Shown here: in pieces, positions 7,936 through 18,211 of the stretch | Position numbering within the stretch: the first letter of the stretch is position 1 | Layout of the letters: each line of letters opens with the position of its first letter | Assembly (NCBI GenBank): GCA_027488905.1 | Contig: JAIYAT010000010.1 | Span: 147,061 to 211,060, forward strand | Length of the DNA stretch: 64,000 nt | Direction of reading: 5' to 3' | Source: Bacteroidota bacterium | Lineage (GTDB): Bacteria > Bacteroidota > Bacteroidia > UKL13-3 | The notes under the pieces: model-generated | Database searches by the model: none | What the model was told of the DNA's origin: nothing | The model's input: the letters and a program-made list of their open reading frames with translations, nothing else | Position numbers and translations under genes: made by a program

Positions 7936-9078
7936 ATGAAGTTTGCAACAAAAGCCATCCATGCAGGTCAAGAACCAGACCCAACCACAGGAGCAGTTAT
8001 GACACCCATTTATCAAACGAGTACTTTCTGGCAAGAAAGTCCAGGAAAACACAAAGGTTATGCATATGCGCGTGGAAAAAACCCTACCAGAACAGCTTTG
8101 GAAAAATGTTTGGCAGCCCTTGAAAATGCCAATCACGGACTTTGCTTTTCAAGCGGAATGGGTGCAACAGATGCTGTAGTTAAACTTTTGCTGCCTGGAG
8201 ATGAAGTAATTACCGGAAATGATTTATATGGTGGTACCTATAGAATGTTTACTAAAATTTATGAACCCATAGGTATTAAATTTCATTTTATTGATTTGGC
8301 TGATCCAAATAATATTTTGAAATATTTGAATGATAAAACAAAATTAATTTGGATTGAAACACCCACCAATCCTACCATGCAAATTGTTGATATTGAAAGG
8401 TGTGCAGCTATTTCAAAAGCTAATAATTTAATCTTAGCAGTAGATAATACTTTTGCCTCACCATACCTTCAAAATCCAATTGATTTAGGTGCCGATATTG
8501 TGATGCACAGTGTAACAAAATATTTGGGTGGGCATAGTGATGTTGTGATGGGTGCTCTCATTACCAACAATCAAGATTTACATGATAGATTAGCCTTTAT
8601 TCATAATTCATGTGGTGCAACTCCAGGCCCACAAGATAGTTTCTTGGTATTACGAGGTTTAAAAACACTTCATTTAAGAATGAAAGCACATTGCGAGAAT
8701 GGAGAAAAAATAGCGCATTATTTAAAAAATCATCCTGCAATCGAAAAGGTATATTGGCCAGGCTTCCCAGAACATCCAAACCATGATGTTGCAAAAAAAC
8801 AAATGAGGGGTTTTGGTGGTATGATTTCTATCGTGCTTAAAGACGCCGATTTAGAGAAAACTTTTAAGATAGCATCTTCGTTTATCATTTTTACCCTTGC
8901 AGAAAGTCTAGGTGGGGTAGAAAGTTTAATAAATCATCCAGCGACAATGACACATGCTTCTATTCCGAAAGCTGAAAGAGAAAAGGCAGGTGTGGTAGAT
9001 AATTTGTTGAGGATTAGCGTAGGAGTTGAGGATATAGAAGACCTTTTAACTGATCTGGAAAGGGCGTTATCTGCCTGA
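7936..9078 (+). CDS. Cystathionine gamma-synthase/gamma-lyase type PLP enzyme
   Basis: This 380-residue enzyme belongs to the Cys/Met metabolism PLP family. The PLP-binding lysine is Lys195 in HSVTKYLGGHSDVVMG. Other hallmarks are YQTSTF, YARGKNPTR, FSSGMGA, ETPTNPTM and the C-terminal ESLGGVESLINHPATMTHAS and RISVGVED. It works in the cytoplasm in trans-sulfuration, joining cysteine to an activated homoserine or cleaving cystathionine. Sequence alone does not separate synthase (metB) from lyase (mccB/metC), so no symbol is given. The gene is monocistronic, closed by a strong hairpin terminator 38 nt after the stop. Confidence 0.9.
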   Translation: MKFATKAIHAGQEPDPTTGAVMTPIYQTSTFWQESPGKHKGYAYARGKNPTRTALEKCLAALENANHGLCFSSGMGATDAVVKLLLPGDEVITGNDLYGGTYRMFTKIYEPIGIKFHFIDLADPNNILKYLNDKTKLIWIETPTNPTMQIVDIERCAAISKANNLILAVDNTFASPYLQNPIDLGADIVMHSVTKYLGGHSDVVMGALITNNQDLHDRLAFIHNSCGATPGPQDSFLVLRGLKTLHLRMKAHCENGEKIAHYLKNHPAIEKVYWPGFPEHPNHDVAKKQMRGFGGMISIVLKDADLEKTFKIASSFIIFTLAESLGGVESLINHPATMTHASIPKAEREKAGVVDNLLRISVGVEDIEDLLTDLERALSA

Positions 9079-9115
9079 TTTTTAACCTGAAATTAAAACT
9101 TAATTTTATCTTAAG

Positions 9116-9148
9116 AAAGCGAACTTTTAAAAGGTTCGCTTTTTTTTT
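9116..9148 (+). terminator. Rho-independent terminator
   Basis: AAAGCGAAC (9116-9124) pairs with GTTCGCTTT (9134-9142), with an inner TTTTAAAA, followed by a T8 run. Confidence 0.9.
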
Positions 9149-9206
9149 ATGAAAAAATTACATTACTTGAATCAGATTATATTCTAAAAAAACTAACTAA
9201 ACTTCT

Positions 9207-12200
9207 ATGACAAATTATTACTTATCAAAACTATTATCTTTAGATTTTAGTATTCGAAGAAAATTTGGATCAGCATTGATGGGTTCATTTTTATTGTTTG
9301 TAGCAGTTTTTGCTACTTTCAAAACAAATGCCCAATGTTATACACCTCCAAATTATTGTACCAGCATTGGTGCAACAAATGTTGCCAACTACCAAATGGG
9401 TATTCAGCAAGTTACACTTGGGACCTCCACCTTACCAACTCAAATCAATAATTTAACTGCCAGCGGGACTGGTGCTCCCATCTATTTTAATTATACTAAT
9501 TTAATTGTGCGTGCACTTGCCTCCGACACAATAAATTATAGCATTAGAGTGGGAGCAGGTAATAGTACTACCTTCAGAATTTATATAGATTATAACAATG
9601 ATGGTACATTTGCTACAACAGCCCCAGAGTTAGTTTTAACTTCACCTCAAACAAATGCAAACCTATTTGTTAATGGTTCATTTATCTTGCCTTCAACCTT
9701 GGCTGCTGGAGCCTATAGAATTAGAATTGCTAGCGATGGTTTAAATCAAATTGCTTCTCCATGTGGACCTATTTTTTACTCAGCAGAGTATGAGGATTAT
9801 ACTTTATTAGTGCCTTCTTCTACTGCTGATTTAATCAGTGGAACCATCACTCAACCTGCTTCTCCTTTTGTAGGTAATAATACAGTGGCATTTAATTTCA
9901 CTAATCTTTCAACAGTTACAATTACCAGCGTAGACATATATTATCAATTAAATAATAATACGCCTGTTTCTCAATCTTTGTCAAGTTTATCTATTGCTCC
10001 TGGAGCTTCTTATACAGCAACATTTACTACCCAAGTGAGTATACCAGCTGTTGGAACTTACTTATTAAGAACTTGGACAGATAATCCCAATTTTGCAGGT
10101 AATAACACACCAGGAAATGATACCATTTGTAGAAGTTTAGCTACTTATTGTTCAGGACCTTTAGCAGGAACTTATACCATTAACCCCGCCGGTTCTGGTG
10201 CAACAAATTTTAGAACTTTTGGTGCTGCAGACTCTGCTATTACTTCATGTGGTGTTTCTGCTCCTGTAGTATTTAATGTAAGCCCTGGTACTTACAATGA
10301 GCAAGTAACTTTCTTTGCCGTTCCAGGTGCAAGCGCAACCAACAATGTAGTCTTTAATTGTGCTGGTAGTACCATGGAATTTAATTGTACTGCCGCAAAT
10401 CCTGCACTCATTCGTTTTCAAGGTGCTAAACACATAACTTTTGATAGTTTAACTGTTCGCTCTACAAGTAATACTTTTGGTTGGGGTTTGCATTTCTTAT
10501 CAAATGCAGATTCGAATACTTTCAAAAACGGAAGAATAGAAATTACAAATGTTACTTCTAGTACATCTAACAACTCGGCAGGTATTGTTTTTTCAAGTAG
10601 TTTAACATCTGTCTTAACTTCCGGAAATAATGGTGCTGGAAACCTTTTTCAAAATAATGTAATTAAAGGTAGCACAGCTAGTTTTGGTTTGTATTACGGT
10701 ATTGTTGGGTTTCCTATGAGCTCTTCTGCAACTTATTCGGGAAATCAATTCATAAATAATAGAATAGAAGATTTTTTCCAATTTGGTATTTATTGGCAAA
10801 ATGGAAATAGAACGGTTTTTAGAGGAAACGTTTTAACAAGGGCCACAAAAGTTCAACAAACAACAGTATATGGTTTCTACCTTTCTTCTCAGTCTAGGTT
10901 CGAAACCTTTGATAGAAACGAAATTACTAATATTTTTAATGGTTCTCCAACCTATACAGGTACCTTCTTTGGATGGTATATGATTAACTATTCTGGAGCC
11001 AATAGCACAACAGAAAGTAATTTGTTTACCAATAACTTGCTTCATAAAATTAATGGAAATGGACCTCAATATGGTTTTTACTTATTGACGAGTTTCAATA
11101 ATCGTTTTTACAACAATACCTTGTTGTTTGACAATGTTAGCAATACTTCTACAACTGCTCAAACATGGGGATTGTATTTCACGGGTGGAACCTCCACTTT
11201 CTCAGCTATAGATTTTAGAAACAACTTAATTTCAATAACACGCGGTGGTACTGGTCAGAAATTGGCACTAAATGTTACAGGAAGCTGGGCCACAGGCGCA
11301 ACTGTAAATAGAAATGCTTATTTTGGAAATACTGCCAATTACAACTTAGCAAATTATTTGGGCGTAAATTATTTAGGCTTGACCCAATGGAGAGCTGCAC
11401 TAACGGTTGCAGACCAACAAAGTATTGAGGTTTCACCTAACTTTACAAATCCTGCTTCAAATGTTTATTCACCTCGAGATGGTGCATACAATGGTAGTGG
11501 AGATACAACCTTACTTGCAACTGTACCAGTTGACTTTACAGGTGCCACTAGAACTAACCCAATGGATATTGGCGCTTGGGAAGCTTCCCCTATTTCAGTA
11601 GATGGAGCGATGGCAGAAATTGTAGTTCCAGCAACGCCATATTTGGCTGGATTACAAAATATAAATGTTAAGATTAGAAATGCTGGTATTAATACCATTG
11701 ACAGTGCCATGATTAATTGGTCTGTTAACGGAGTACCCCAAACGCCAGTTATGTACACTGGTCCACTTGGAGGCGGAGCAGTTTCCGGCAACATCTTATT
11801 GGGTAGTGTTAACTTAACTGTCAACACCTTGTTCAATATCACTGCAACTTTAGGAAATGTTAATGGTAGTGCTGACCCAAATCCAGATAATAATTCTTTA
11901 TCTAGCGTTACAGCGCCTGCTTCTGCTGGCACTTTAACGGTTAATGCAGCAGGAACTGGTGCGGGAGTTTTTCAAAATTTCACCAATGTGGCAACATTAT
12001 TATCTGTAGGAGGAGTTTCTGGTCCAGTTACTATTAATGTTGTAACAGGCTCTGGCCCTTACACAGAACAATTGTTTTTTAGAACTATTCCAGGTGTAAG
12101 CGCTGTCAATAATATCGTTGTAAATGGCAATGGCAATACAATCCAATTCAATAATATCGACCCTTCAAACATTGGTATCATTAACCTAATTGGAGCAGAT

Positions 12201-15200
12201 TTTATGACATTTAATAACCTAACTGTTCGTTCATTAAATGCATCTTATGGCATTGGATACATCTTTACTGCTGGTGCAGATTTTAATAAAATTTTGAACA
12301 ATACCATAGACATTGGTTCGGTAACAGGAAGTTCATTGTCAGCTGGTATTGCATTTACTGGCAGTTTGGGTAATCCAACTACAACCGGTATCAATGGTAG
12401 CAGTAACTTAATTGAGAACAACCAAATCATCGGAAATTCTACTGGAGGTCCTTATTACGCAATTGCTTACCAGCCACAAGCCGTTAATAATGGCGTAAAC
12501 ACATTCAATGTGTTTAAAAATAATATTTTAAGAGATTTTACAGTTTTCGGATTTTATGTAGCATATAGCGCCGGAACTACTTATTCTGGAAATATTTTAT
12601 CTCGTCCAACAAAAACATCTCCAACTACTTTTTATGGATTTTATATGGTAAATAGTGTTAACCAAGATACTATTGAAAATAATGTGATTAAACAACCATA
12701 TCAAGCTTTACAAACTACAACTGGTACTTTCTATGGCTATTATTTGATTGCTACCAATACACAAACTACTAGACCAATTATCATTCGCAACAACCAAATG
12801 TATGATATTAGGTTCAATGGTACTATTTATGGGTTCTACCAATTAAGTGCTAGTAACATAAGGTTGTTCAACAATATTTTTGTGGTTGATCATCCTACTT
12901 CAACTTCTACTAGTGTTACTTATTTATATTATAATTCTGGAACTCCTACAACTACTACCATTAGAAACAATATCTGGTTTTTAAATAGAGGAGGTTCTGG
13001 TGCTAAGTATATTTACTATTTAGCCACAACGGGTGCAGGTTATGTTATCAATAACAATGTAGTACACTTAAAACAAACCGGTACCAATAATTTTGTGGGC
13101 TTCCATGGAGGAAACATCACCACATTCACTGCTTGGAGGGCTGTAAATGCTAGTGCATACGATCAAAACAGCGTGAGTGCTGATCCATTATTCAGATTGT
13201 CGGTTGGGCCTGAATATTACATGCCAGGCAGCGATACTGTTAATAACATCGGTTTTGTTACAACAGATGTTCCTAGAGATGTAACAGGTGCCTTAAGAAA
13301 TGCTATTACGCCAGATCCAGGTGCATATGAATTTGGAATATATGGTGATGATGCAGGTTTAACTCGTATAACTTCACCTATTAATCCAATTTCTTTAGGT
13401 ACTCAAAATGTAAATGTACTCTTGAAGAACTTTGGTACAAATACTTTAACAACATCCTTTATTAATTGGACGGTTAATGATTCCGTTCAATCGCCAAATC
13501 TTTGGAGTGGACTTTTAGCAAAGGATGATACCGTTACCACTTCTGCTGGTACCTTTAATTTTTTAAATCCAGGTGTTTACAGAATTAAAGCTTGGACTTC
13601 GATGCCAAATTCTACATCGGATAGTTTCCCAGTAAATGACACGGCTAGTATTACAGTTTGTACAGCACTTTCTGGTAATTTATTTGTAAATGCTGCTATT
13701 CCTACAAATGATTCTACCTTCAACTCAATTACAGCCGTAACGCAATTGCTTCAAACTTGCGGTGTTAATGGTCCAGTTGTAGTAAATATAGCTCCAGGTA
13801 CTTACAATGGTTCTTTAACATTTACTGGCAAAATACCTGGGTCTTCCCCAATCAATACGATTACCTACAGAGGTGCTGATTCATCTTCTACCAGAATAGT
13901 GCACACGGCCTCTGGTCAAAGAGCTACTATATTAGTGGATGGTGCCAAATATTTAGTATTTAGAAACCTAACAATTGAATCAAATGCGCTTTCAGGTGGC
14001 GGTTATGGTGTTCTATTTACAAACAGTGCTGATAGTAACAGTGTAATTCGTTCTACTGTAAGAGTAGCGCAATTAACAACAGGTTTTACCACATTTGCTG
14101 GTATAGCCTCTAGTGGTAACGCTTTGAACCTAAACTTTGCTGGTAATAATGGTAATGTTTTGCTGGTAGACAGTTGCACAATCATTGGTGGTTACTATGG
14201 TGTGAACTTCTTTAATAACACCACAACAAAATCAGTTGGTAATGTGATTAGAAACTCGAACTTTATTAATCCTTTCTATTATGGAGTTTATGCCTATGCA
14301 CAAAATGGCATTGTAACCACAAGAAATACTATTACTGGTTCTGGAAACGGAATAAATACTTTTGCTTGTCCTCTTTATTATGCTTTGTGTGATAATGGTA
14401 TCATTGTTACTAAAAATCAAACAAGCAACCAACTAGGTGGATACGGTATTTTCTTAACTCAAAATCTTGGAACTTCAACAAATAGAAATGTAATTGCTAA
14501 TAACATGTTCCAGTTAGGTGCAATCACTTATACTACTTATGGAATTTATGATGCAGGAAATGCATTCACAGACATTGCTCATAATTCTGTTCATAATACT
14601 TCTGGAGATGCTAGTTATGTTAGTTGTGCCCTCTATTTAAATTACAATAACATTTCAACCTCAAACAACCTAAGATTAGTTAATAATGTGTTTGCTTCTC
14701 CTAATGGCGCTATGGCTTCTTGGATTCCGTCAACAGGTTCTTTATCTTTTAGTTCTATTCTTGCGAATAACAATGTTTATTTTTCAACTTCTACTTATCC
14801 ATTTAGAATTGTAAACACAATTTATCCAGCGTTGCCTAATTACAAAGTCGCAATGACAGCATTTGTAGCTGGCTTAGATTCTGCTAGTATTTGGACAAAT
14901 CCAAGTTTCTTATCAGCAACAAATTTACGTTCTATTAATCCTCAATTAGATTCAATTGGTATCCCAATTGCAACAGTGGTTGATGATATAGACGGAGTTA
15001 CAAGAAGCACAATTGCTCCAGATGCGGGTGTTAATGAATTCGCTAAGCCAAATGACGATGCTGGTGTAATTGCAATTTTGCAGCCTTCTCAACCAACCCT
15101 TTCTGGTTTAACCAATGTTCGAGTGGTTGTAAGAAACTTTGGAATAAGCACAATCACTTCTCTTAATGTGCATTACAACGGGGGTGCTGGTCCAGTTACC

Positions 15201-17828
15201 AGAACTATTACCAGTACTATTTTGCCAGGCGCAACCGATACTGTTACCTTTGACAGTACAAGTGGCCCAGGTGGAACCAACCAAAGGTTTAACTTTGTTG
15301 GCGGATTAATCACATTTAAGGCATATACTTCACAGCCTAATACTGTTGTTGATCCTCAAAACCTTAATGATACTGCTTTTTTAAGCATCTGCGGTGCTTT
15401 GTCTGGAACCTACACTATCAATCCAAGCGGTTCAGGTGCCAATAACTTCTTAACTATTGGTGATGCGATTAATAGATTAACTTGTGGCGGTGTTGCTGGA
15501 AATGTAATCTTTAATATTGCCTCTGGCACTTATACAGGGCAGTTTGATATGTCACCAATTGCAGGTACCAATGATACTTCACGAATTTTATTCCGTTCAC
15601 AAACTGGTAACCCTGCAAATGTTATTATCACTTCTGCTACTGCCACGCCAGCAGATAACTACACTATTCGTTTAAGAGGTGTTTCTTTTGCTACTTTCCT
15701 TAACTTAACCATTAGAAATACAAATGTTACAAATGGCAGGGTTTTTTCAATTAACAAATGGACACCAACCAATACAAATACGAATAATTTAACTATTAGA
15801 AACTGTATTTTGGAGGGAATTACCACTACAAGTACTAGTGATTTATTGGCCATTGTTTATGGACCTAATGGAGATAATGCTACCAATATCAAAATTGTTA
15901 ATAACCAAATACGCCAAGGTTCTTATGGCGTTTGGATGGGTGGACAAAATATCATTAACCAGTTTTCTCCAGGCTTGGAGATTGACTCTAATAACTTTGT
16001 TCAGGCTTATTGGGCTTCTATTAACTTAACTAGCCGCGCTGAAACCAAAATTAGAAACAATTTCTTCGATGGAAATACCTCTCAAGGATATTATGGTATT
16101 TTCCTAGCAAGTACTTCTGGTAATACCGAAATTAGTAGAAATAACTTTCAGTTGCCTTTCTCTACATATGCTATCTACATGGCAACTAATGGATACTATG
16201 GCGAAACTGGGGTTGGTCAAATTAAGAACAATGTGATTAATATGCTTTCAACAGGCACGCAGTATGGAATAGCATTGTTTAATACTTCGAATTTGTATAC
16301 CATGAATAATACGGTTCGTTTGAATTCTTCTGCAACCTCATATGCTTATTATTATTCTGGTCACTCTACCACACCAACTGTTCCGCAAGTTACAGCCTCT
16401 AATAATGTTAGACTTTTCAATAACATTTTGTGGTCAAATACTGGATATGCAGCTTACTATGCAAATTTCCAAGCAATAACCGGTACCCCTCAATCGGATA
16501 ATAATTTGTACTACACAGGTGGAACCAACTTGATTTACTCAAATGGTTTGAATTATACACCTGCAGCTTTCTTAACATTTAGAAATGCAATTTATGCTGG
16601 GTCAGATAGAAGGTCATTAACTTCAAACATTACCTTTACTTCTAGTAGCAACTTATCTCCTTTGGTAACTGCATCTAATGCTTGGGCATCTAATGGTCGC
16701 GGTGTGCAATCTACTTTTGTAACCAATGATTTCAGCGGTGCAAACAGAAGTACAATGGTAGCAACAGGTGCAACAGATATTGGTGCATTTGAATTTACAC
16801 CAACTTCAACTCCTCCTGCTGTAACCTTTACTGGTTCGATTGGTGGCGGAAACACACAACATATGTTGCTTTACGGTGATACCATTGGTAAATTAGTATG
16901 GGGCTTTTCAGGTACTTTACCTTCAGCAATTTCAGGAACTTATCATTCAGGCGCTTTAATCAGTAATCCTACAAATACTGGAACAATTACTGGCGCACAT
17001 TACATGGATGTGTTCTGGAGAATTAATGCAACAGGTGGGTCTTTCTTTAACTACGATTTAGATCTTATCTATGATCCTAATATGTTAGGAACTGTGCCTT
17101 TTGCATCTGATTTAAAAATGGCTAAGAAACCAACTGGTTCTGGATATTGGGTACATTACGGTTCTACCGCTACAACTGTTGATACTGTTGCAATGGATTT
17201 TGGTGTAACTGGCTTATCAGATTTCTCTGATTTTACTGGTACAACTGATATCTCTCCACTTCCAGTTGCGCTTTCAAACTTTGAAGCGGTTAAGGAAGGC
17301 AGCACCAATGCTGGTTTGTATTGGAACACTGCATCTGAAATAAGAAGCAGTCATTTTATCATAGAAAGAGCCGTAGAATATGGCAAGTTTGAAGCTATTG
17401 ATAAAGTAAAAGCTGCTGGAAACAGCAATAAAATGATTAGCTACCAATTTAAAGATGCAAATGTTGCAGAGGTCTTAAATACTAATGTAGTTTTCTACCG
17501 CTTAAAAATGGTTGATTTGGATGGAACTTTCGAGTACAGCCAAGTTAGAACGGTTCGTTTTGGAGATGATACTGAAACAGATATTACTGTTTTCCCTGTT
17601 CCGTTTAACAATGAAATTTCAATTTTCATCGCAGCTAATGAGGCTGGAAATGGAAATATTGAAGTTGTAAATGTAATGGGTTCTGTTTGTCACAAATCAT
17701 CTTTTACCATTAAAGCTGATGGAGATAAAGTTAGTTTAACTGAACTTTCTAATCTTCCTGCTGGTGTTTATATGATCCGTGTTCAAATGAACAACGAATG
17801 GATAGTTAGAAAAGTAATTAAGCAGTAA
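9207..17828 (+). CDS. Giant T9SS-exported modular beta-helix protein
   Basis: This 2873-residue protein has a signal peptide preceded by a 24-residue N-terminal extension (core MGSFLLFVAVFA, cleavage near TNAQ). Next comes a GEVED-like domain to about residue 210 (YIDYNNDGTF, YRIRIASDG, EYEDYTL). Four long modules then start at about residues 321, 908, 1490 and 2067, each opening with a G-T/N-x-x-x-N-P/A-x-G strand. Each module has a parallel beta-helix rich in Asn/Thr/Ser (N-x-x-x-N-N), then a D-x-x-G-x-x-R...GAxEF block and, after the first three, a CARDB-like segment. After about residue 2640 come an FnIII-like segment (LPVALSNFEAVKEG) and a T9SS type A sorting tail (VFPVPFNNEISI...LPAGVYMIRV). 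It is probably a cell-surface or released adhesin or glycan-binding protein. No enzyme motif was seen. Confidence 0.9.
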   Translation: MTNYYLSKLLSLDFSIRRKFGSALMGSFLLFVAVFATFKTNAQCYTPPNYCTSIGATNVANYQMGIQQVTLGTSTLPTQINNLTASGTGAPIYFNYTNLIVRALASDTINYSIRVGAGNSTTFRIYIDYNNDGTFATTAPELVLTSPQTNANLFVNGSFILPSTLAAGAYRIRIASDGLNQIASPCGPIFYSAEYEDYTLLVPSSTADLISGTITQPASPFVGNNTVAFNFTNLSTVTITSVDIYYQLNNNTPVSQSLSSLSIAPGASYTATFTTQVSIPAVGTYLLRTWTDNPNFAGNNTPGNDTICRSLATYCSGPLAGTYTINPAGSGATNFRTFGAADSAITSCGVSAPVVFNVSPGTYNEQVTFFAVPGASATNNVVFNCAGSTMEFNCTAANPALIRFQGAKHITFDSLTVRSTSNTFGWGLHFLSNADSNTFKNGRIEITNVTSSTSNNSAGIVFSSSLTSVLTSGNNGAGNLFQNNVIKGSTASFGLYYGIVGFPMSSSATYSGNQFINNRIEDFFQFGIYWQNGNRTVFRGNVLTRATKVQQTTVYGFYLSSQSRFETFDRNEITNIFNGSPTYTGTFFGWYMINYSGANSTTESNLFTNNLLHKINGNGPQYGFYLLTSFNNRFYNNTLLFDNVSNTSTTAQTWGLYFTGGTSTFSAIDFRNNLISITRGGTGQKLALNVTGSWATGATVNRNAYFGNTANYNLANYLGVNYLGLTQWRAALTVADQQSIEVSPNFTNPASNVYSPRDGAYNGSGDTTLLATVPVDFTGATRTNPMDIGAWEASPISVDGAMAEIVVPATPYLAGLQNINVKIRNAGINTIDSAMINWSVNGVPQTPVMYTGPLGGGAVSGNILLGSVNLTVNTLFNITATLGNVNGSADPNPDNNSLSSVTAPASAGTLTVNAAGTGAGVFQNFTNVATLLSVGGVSGPVTINVVTGSGPYTEQLFFRTIPGVSAVNNIVVNGNGNTIQFNNIDPSNIGIINLIGADFMTFNNLTVRSLNASYGIGYIFTAGADFNKILNNTIDIGSVTGSSLSAGIAFTGSLGNPTTTGINGSSNLIENNQIIGNSTGGPYYAIAYQPQAVNNGVNTFNVFKNNILRDFTVFGFYVAYSAGTTYSGNILSRPTKTSPTTFYGFYMVNSVNQDTIENNVIKQPYQALQTTTGTFYGYYLIATNTQTTRPIIIRNNQMYDIRFNGTIYGFYQLSASNIRLFNNIFVVDHPTSTSTSVTYLYYNSGTPTTTTIRNNIWFLNRGGSGAKYIYYLATTGAGYVINNNVVHLKQTGTNNFVGFHGGNITTFTAWRAVNASAYDQNSVSADPLFRLSVGPEYYMPGSDTVNNIGFVTTDVPRDVTGALRNAITPDPGAYEFGIYGDDAGLTRITSPINPISLGTQNVNVLLKNFGTNTLTTSFINWTVNDSVQSPNLWSGLLAKDDTVTTSAGTFNFLNPGVYRIKAWTSMPNSTSDSFPVNDTASITVCTALSGNLFVNAAIPTNDSTFNSITAVTQLLQTCGVNGPVVVNIAPGTYNGSLTFTGKIPGSSPINTITYRGADSSSTRIVHTASGQRATILVDGAKYLVFRNLTIESNALSGGGYGVLFTNSADSNSVIRSTVRVAQLTTGFTTFAGIASSGNALNLNFAGNNGNVLLVDSCTIIGGYYGVNFFNNTTTKSVGNVIRNSNFINPFYYGVYAYAQNGIVTTRNTITGSGNGINTFACPLYYALCDNGIIVTKNQTSNQLGGYGIFLTQNLGTSTNRNVIANNMFQLGAITYTTYGIYDAGNAFTDIAHNSVHNTSGDASYVSCALYLNYNNISTSNNLRLVNNVFASPNGAMASWIPSTGSLSFSSILANNNVYFSTSTYPFRIVNTIYPALPNYKVAMTAFVAGLDSASIWTNPSFLSATNLRSINPQLDSIGIPIATVVDDIDGVTRSTIAPDAGVNEFAKPNDDAGVIAILQPSQPTLSGLTNVRVVVRNFGISTITSLNVHYNGGAGPVTRTITSTILPGATDTVTFDSTSGPGGTNQRFNFVGGLITFKAYTSQPNTVVDPQNLNDTAFLSICGALSGTYTINPSGSGANNFLTIGDAINRLTCGGVAGNVIFNIASGTYTGQFDMSPIAGTNDTSRILFRSQTGNPANVIITSATATPADNYTIRLRGVSFATFLNLTIRNTNVTNGRVFSINKWTPTNTNTNNLTIRNCILEGITTTSTSDLLAIVYGPNGDNATNIKIVNNQIRQGSYGVWMGGQNIINQFSPGLEIDSNNFVQAYWASINLTSRAETKIRNNFFDGNTSQGYYGIFLASTSGNTEISRNNFQLPFSTYAIYMATNGYYGETGVGQIKNNVINMLSTGTQYGIALFNTSNLYTMNNTVRLNSSATSYAYYYSGHSTTPTVPQVTASNNVRLFNNILWSNTGYAAYYANFQAITGTPQSDNNLYYTGGTNLIYSNGLNYTPAAFLTFRNAIYAGSDRRSLTSNITFTSSSNLSPLVTASNAWASNGRGVQSTFVTNDFSGANRSTMVATGATDIGAFEFTPTSTPPAVTFTGSIGGGNTQHMLLYGDTIGKLVWGFSGTLPSAISGTYHSGALISNPTNTGTITGAHYMDVFWRINATGGSFFNYDLDLIYDPNMLGTVPFASDLKMAKKPTGSGYWVHYGSTATTVDTVAMDFGVTGLSDFSDFTGTTDISPLPVALSNFEAVKEGSTNAGLYWNTASEIRSSHFIIERAVEYGKFEAIDKVKAAGNSNKMISYQFKDANVAEVLNTNVVFYRLKMVDLDGTFEYSQVRTVRFGDDTETDITVFPVPFNNEISIFIAANEAGNGNIEVVNVMGSVCHKSSFTIKADGDKVSLTELSNLPAGVYMIRVQMNNEWIVRKVIKQ
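10167..16800 (+). repeat. Four-fold internal module array in the giant protein
   Basis: Module openings at about 10167, 11928, 13674 and 15405 give periods of 587, 582 and 577 residues. DNA identity between modules looks low, so this is old duplication followed by divergence. Confidence 0.75.
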
Positions 17829-17848
17829 TACGCTAGCAAAATAACTTT

Positions 17849-17884
17849 AAAGAGGCTGTCTCAATCTTGAGGCAGCCTCTTTTA
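17849..17884 (+). terminator. Rho-independent terminator of the giant gene
   Basis: AAAGAGGCTG (17849-17858) pairs with CAGCCTCTTT (17873-17882), with inner CTCAA/TTGAG pairing. Confidence 0.9.
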
Positions 17885-18157
17885 TTTTATATGTATCTTC
17901 AAATAGTTTTGGCTTGACCCGAGGCTTCTGAAATATCTAAATAGAATTGACTGGCATCTTAAATCTGATAAACTAATGGGAACACACTTAAAATTCCATT
18001 GTGTATTGTTTGAAGAAGAATTTATTGCTACTGTGCAAATTAATCAAACTAACCTTTTATTTATTCATATATGCCTTTAAGGAGTATGCTCCTTGAATTA
18101 TCATTATACTTTCAATAAATAAATATTCTTTCCATTCAAATTGGTTCAAACCGAAAC
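17885..18157. other. Non-coding gap, no gene seen
   Basis: The region holds a small hairpin AAGGAG-TATG-CTCCTT at 18079-18094 and one copy of the dispersed palindrome at 18143-18152. A 34-codon ATG frame at 17976 has no signal peptide or recognisable motif, and I do not call it. Confidence 0.5.
18143..18152. repeat. Dispersed palindrome GGTTCAAACC, copy 2 (intergenic)
   Basis: Flanks are AATT and GAAA. It is one of three intergenic copies and lies next to the bidirectional terminator. Confidence 0.8.
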
Positions 18158-18198
18158 AAAAAAAGCCCCTTGATGACAAATGCACCAAGGGGCTTTTT
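18158..18198 (-). terminator. Terminator of the sugar-transferase operon, probably bidirectional
   Basis: AAAAGCCCCTTG (18161-18172) pairs with CAAGGGGCTTTT (18086+100 to 18097+100, i.e. 18186-18197). T-runs on both strands allow function in both directions. Confidence 0.9.
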
Positions 18199-18211
18199 AA
18201 AGATTAACCTT

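Noticed and set aside
11465-11932. 155-codon open frame antisense to the giant gene
   Set aside because: Low-complexity Pro/Val/Leu-rich translation typical of the reverse of a Thr/Asn-rich gene; no start signal.
10167-16800. CRISPR array or DNA satellite in the giant gene
   Set aside because: Repetition is at protein level with ~1.74-kb period; no short identical repeats with spacers.
17976-18080. 34-codon ATG frame after the giant gene
   Set aside because: No signal peptide, promoter or recognisable motif; such length is expected by chance in AT-rich DNA.
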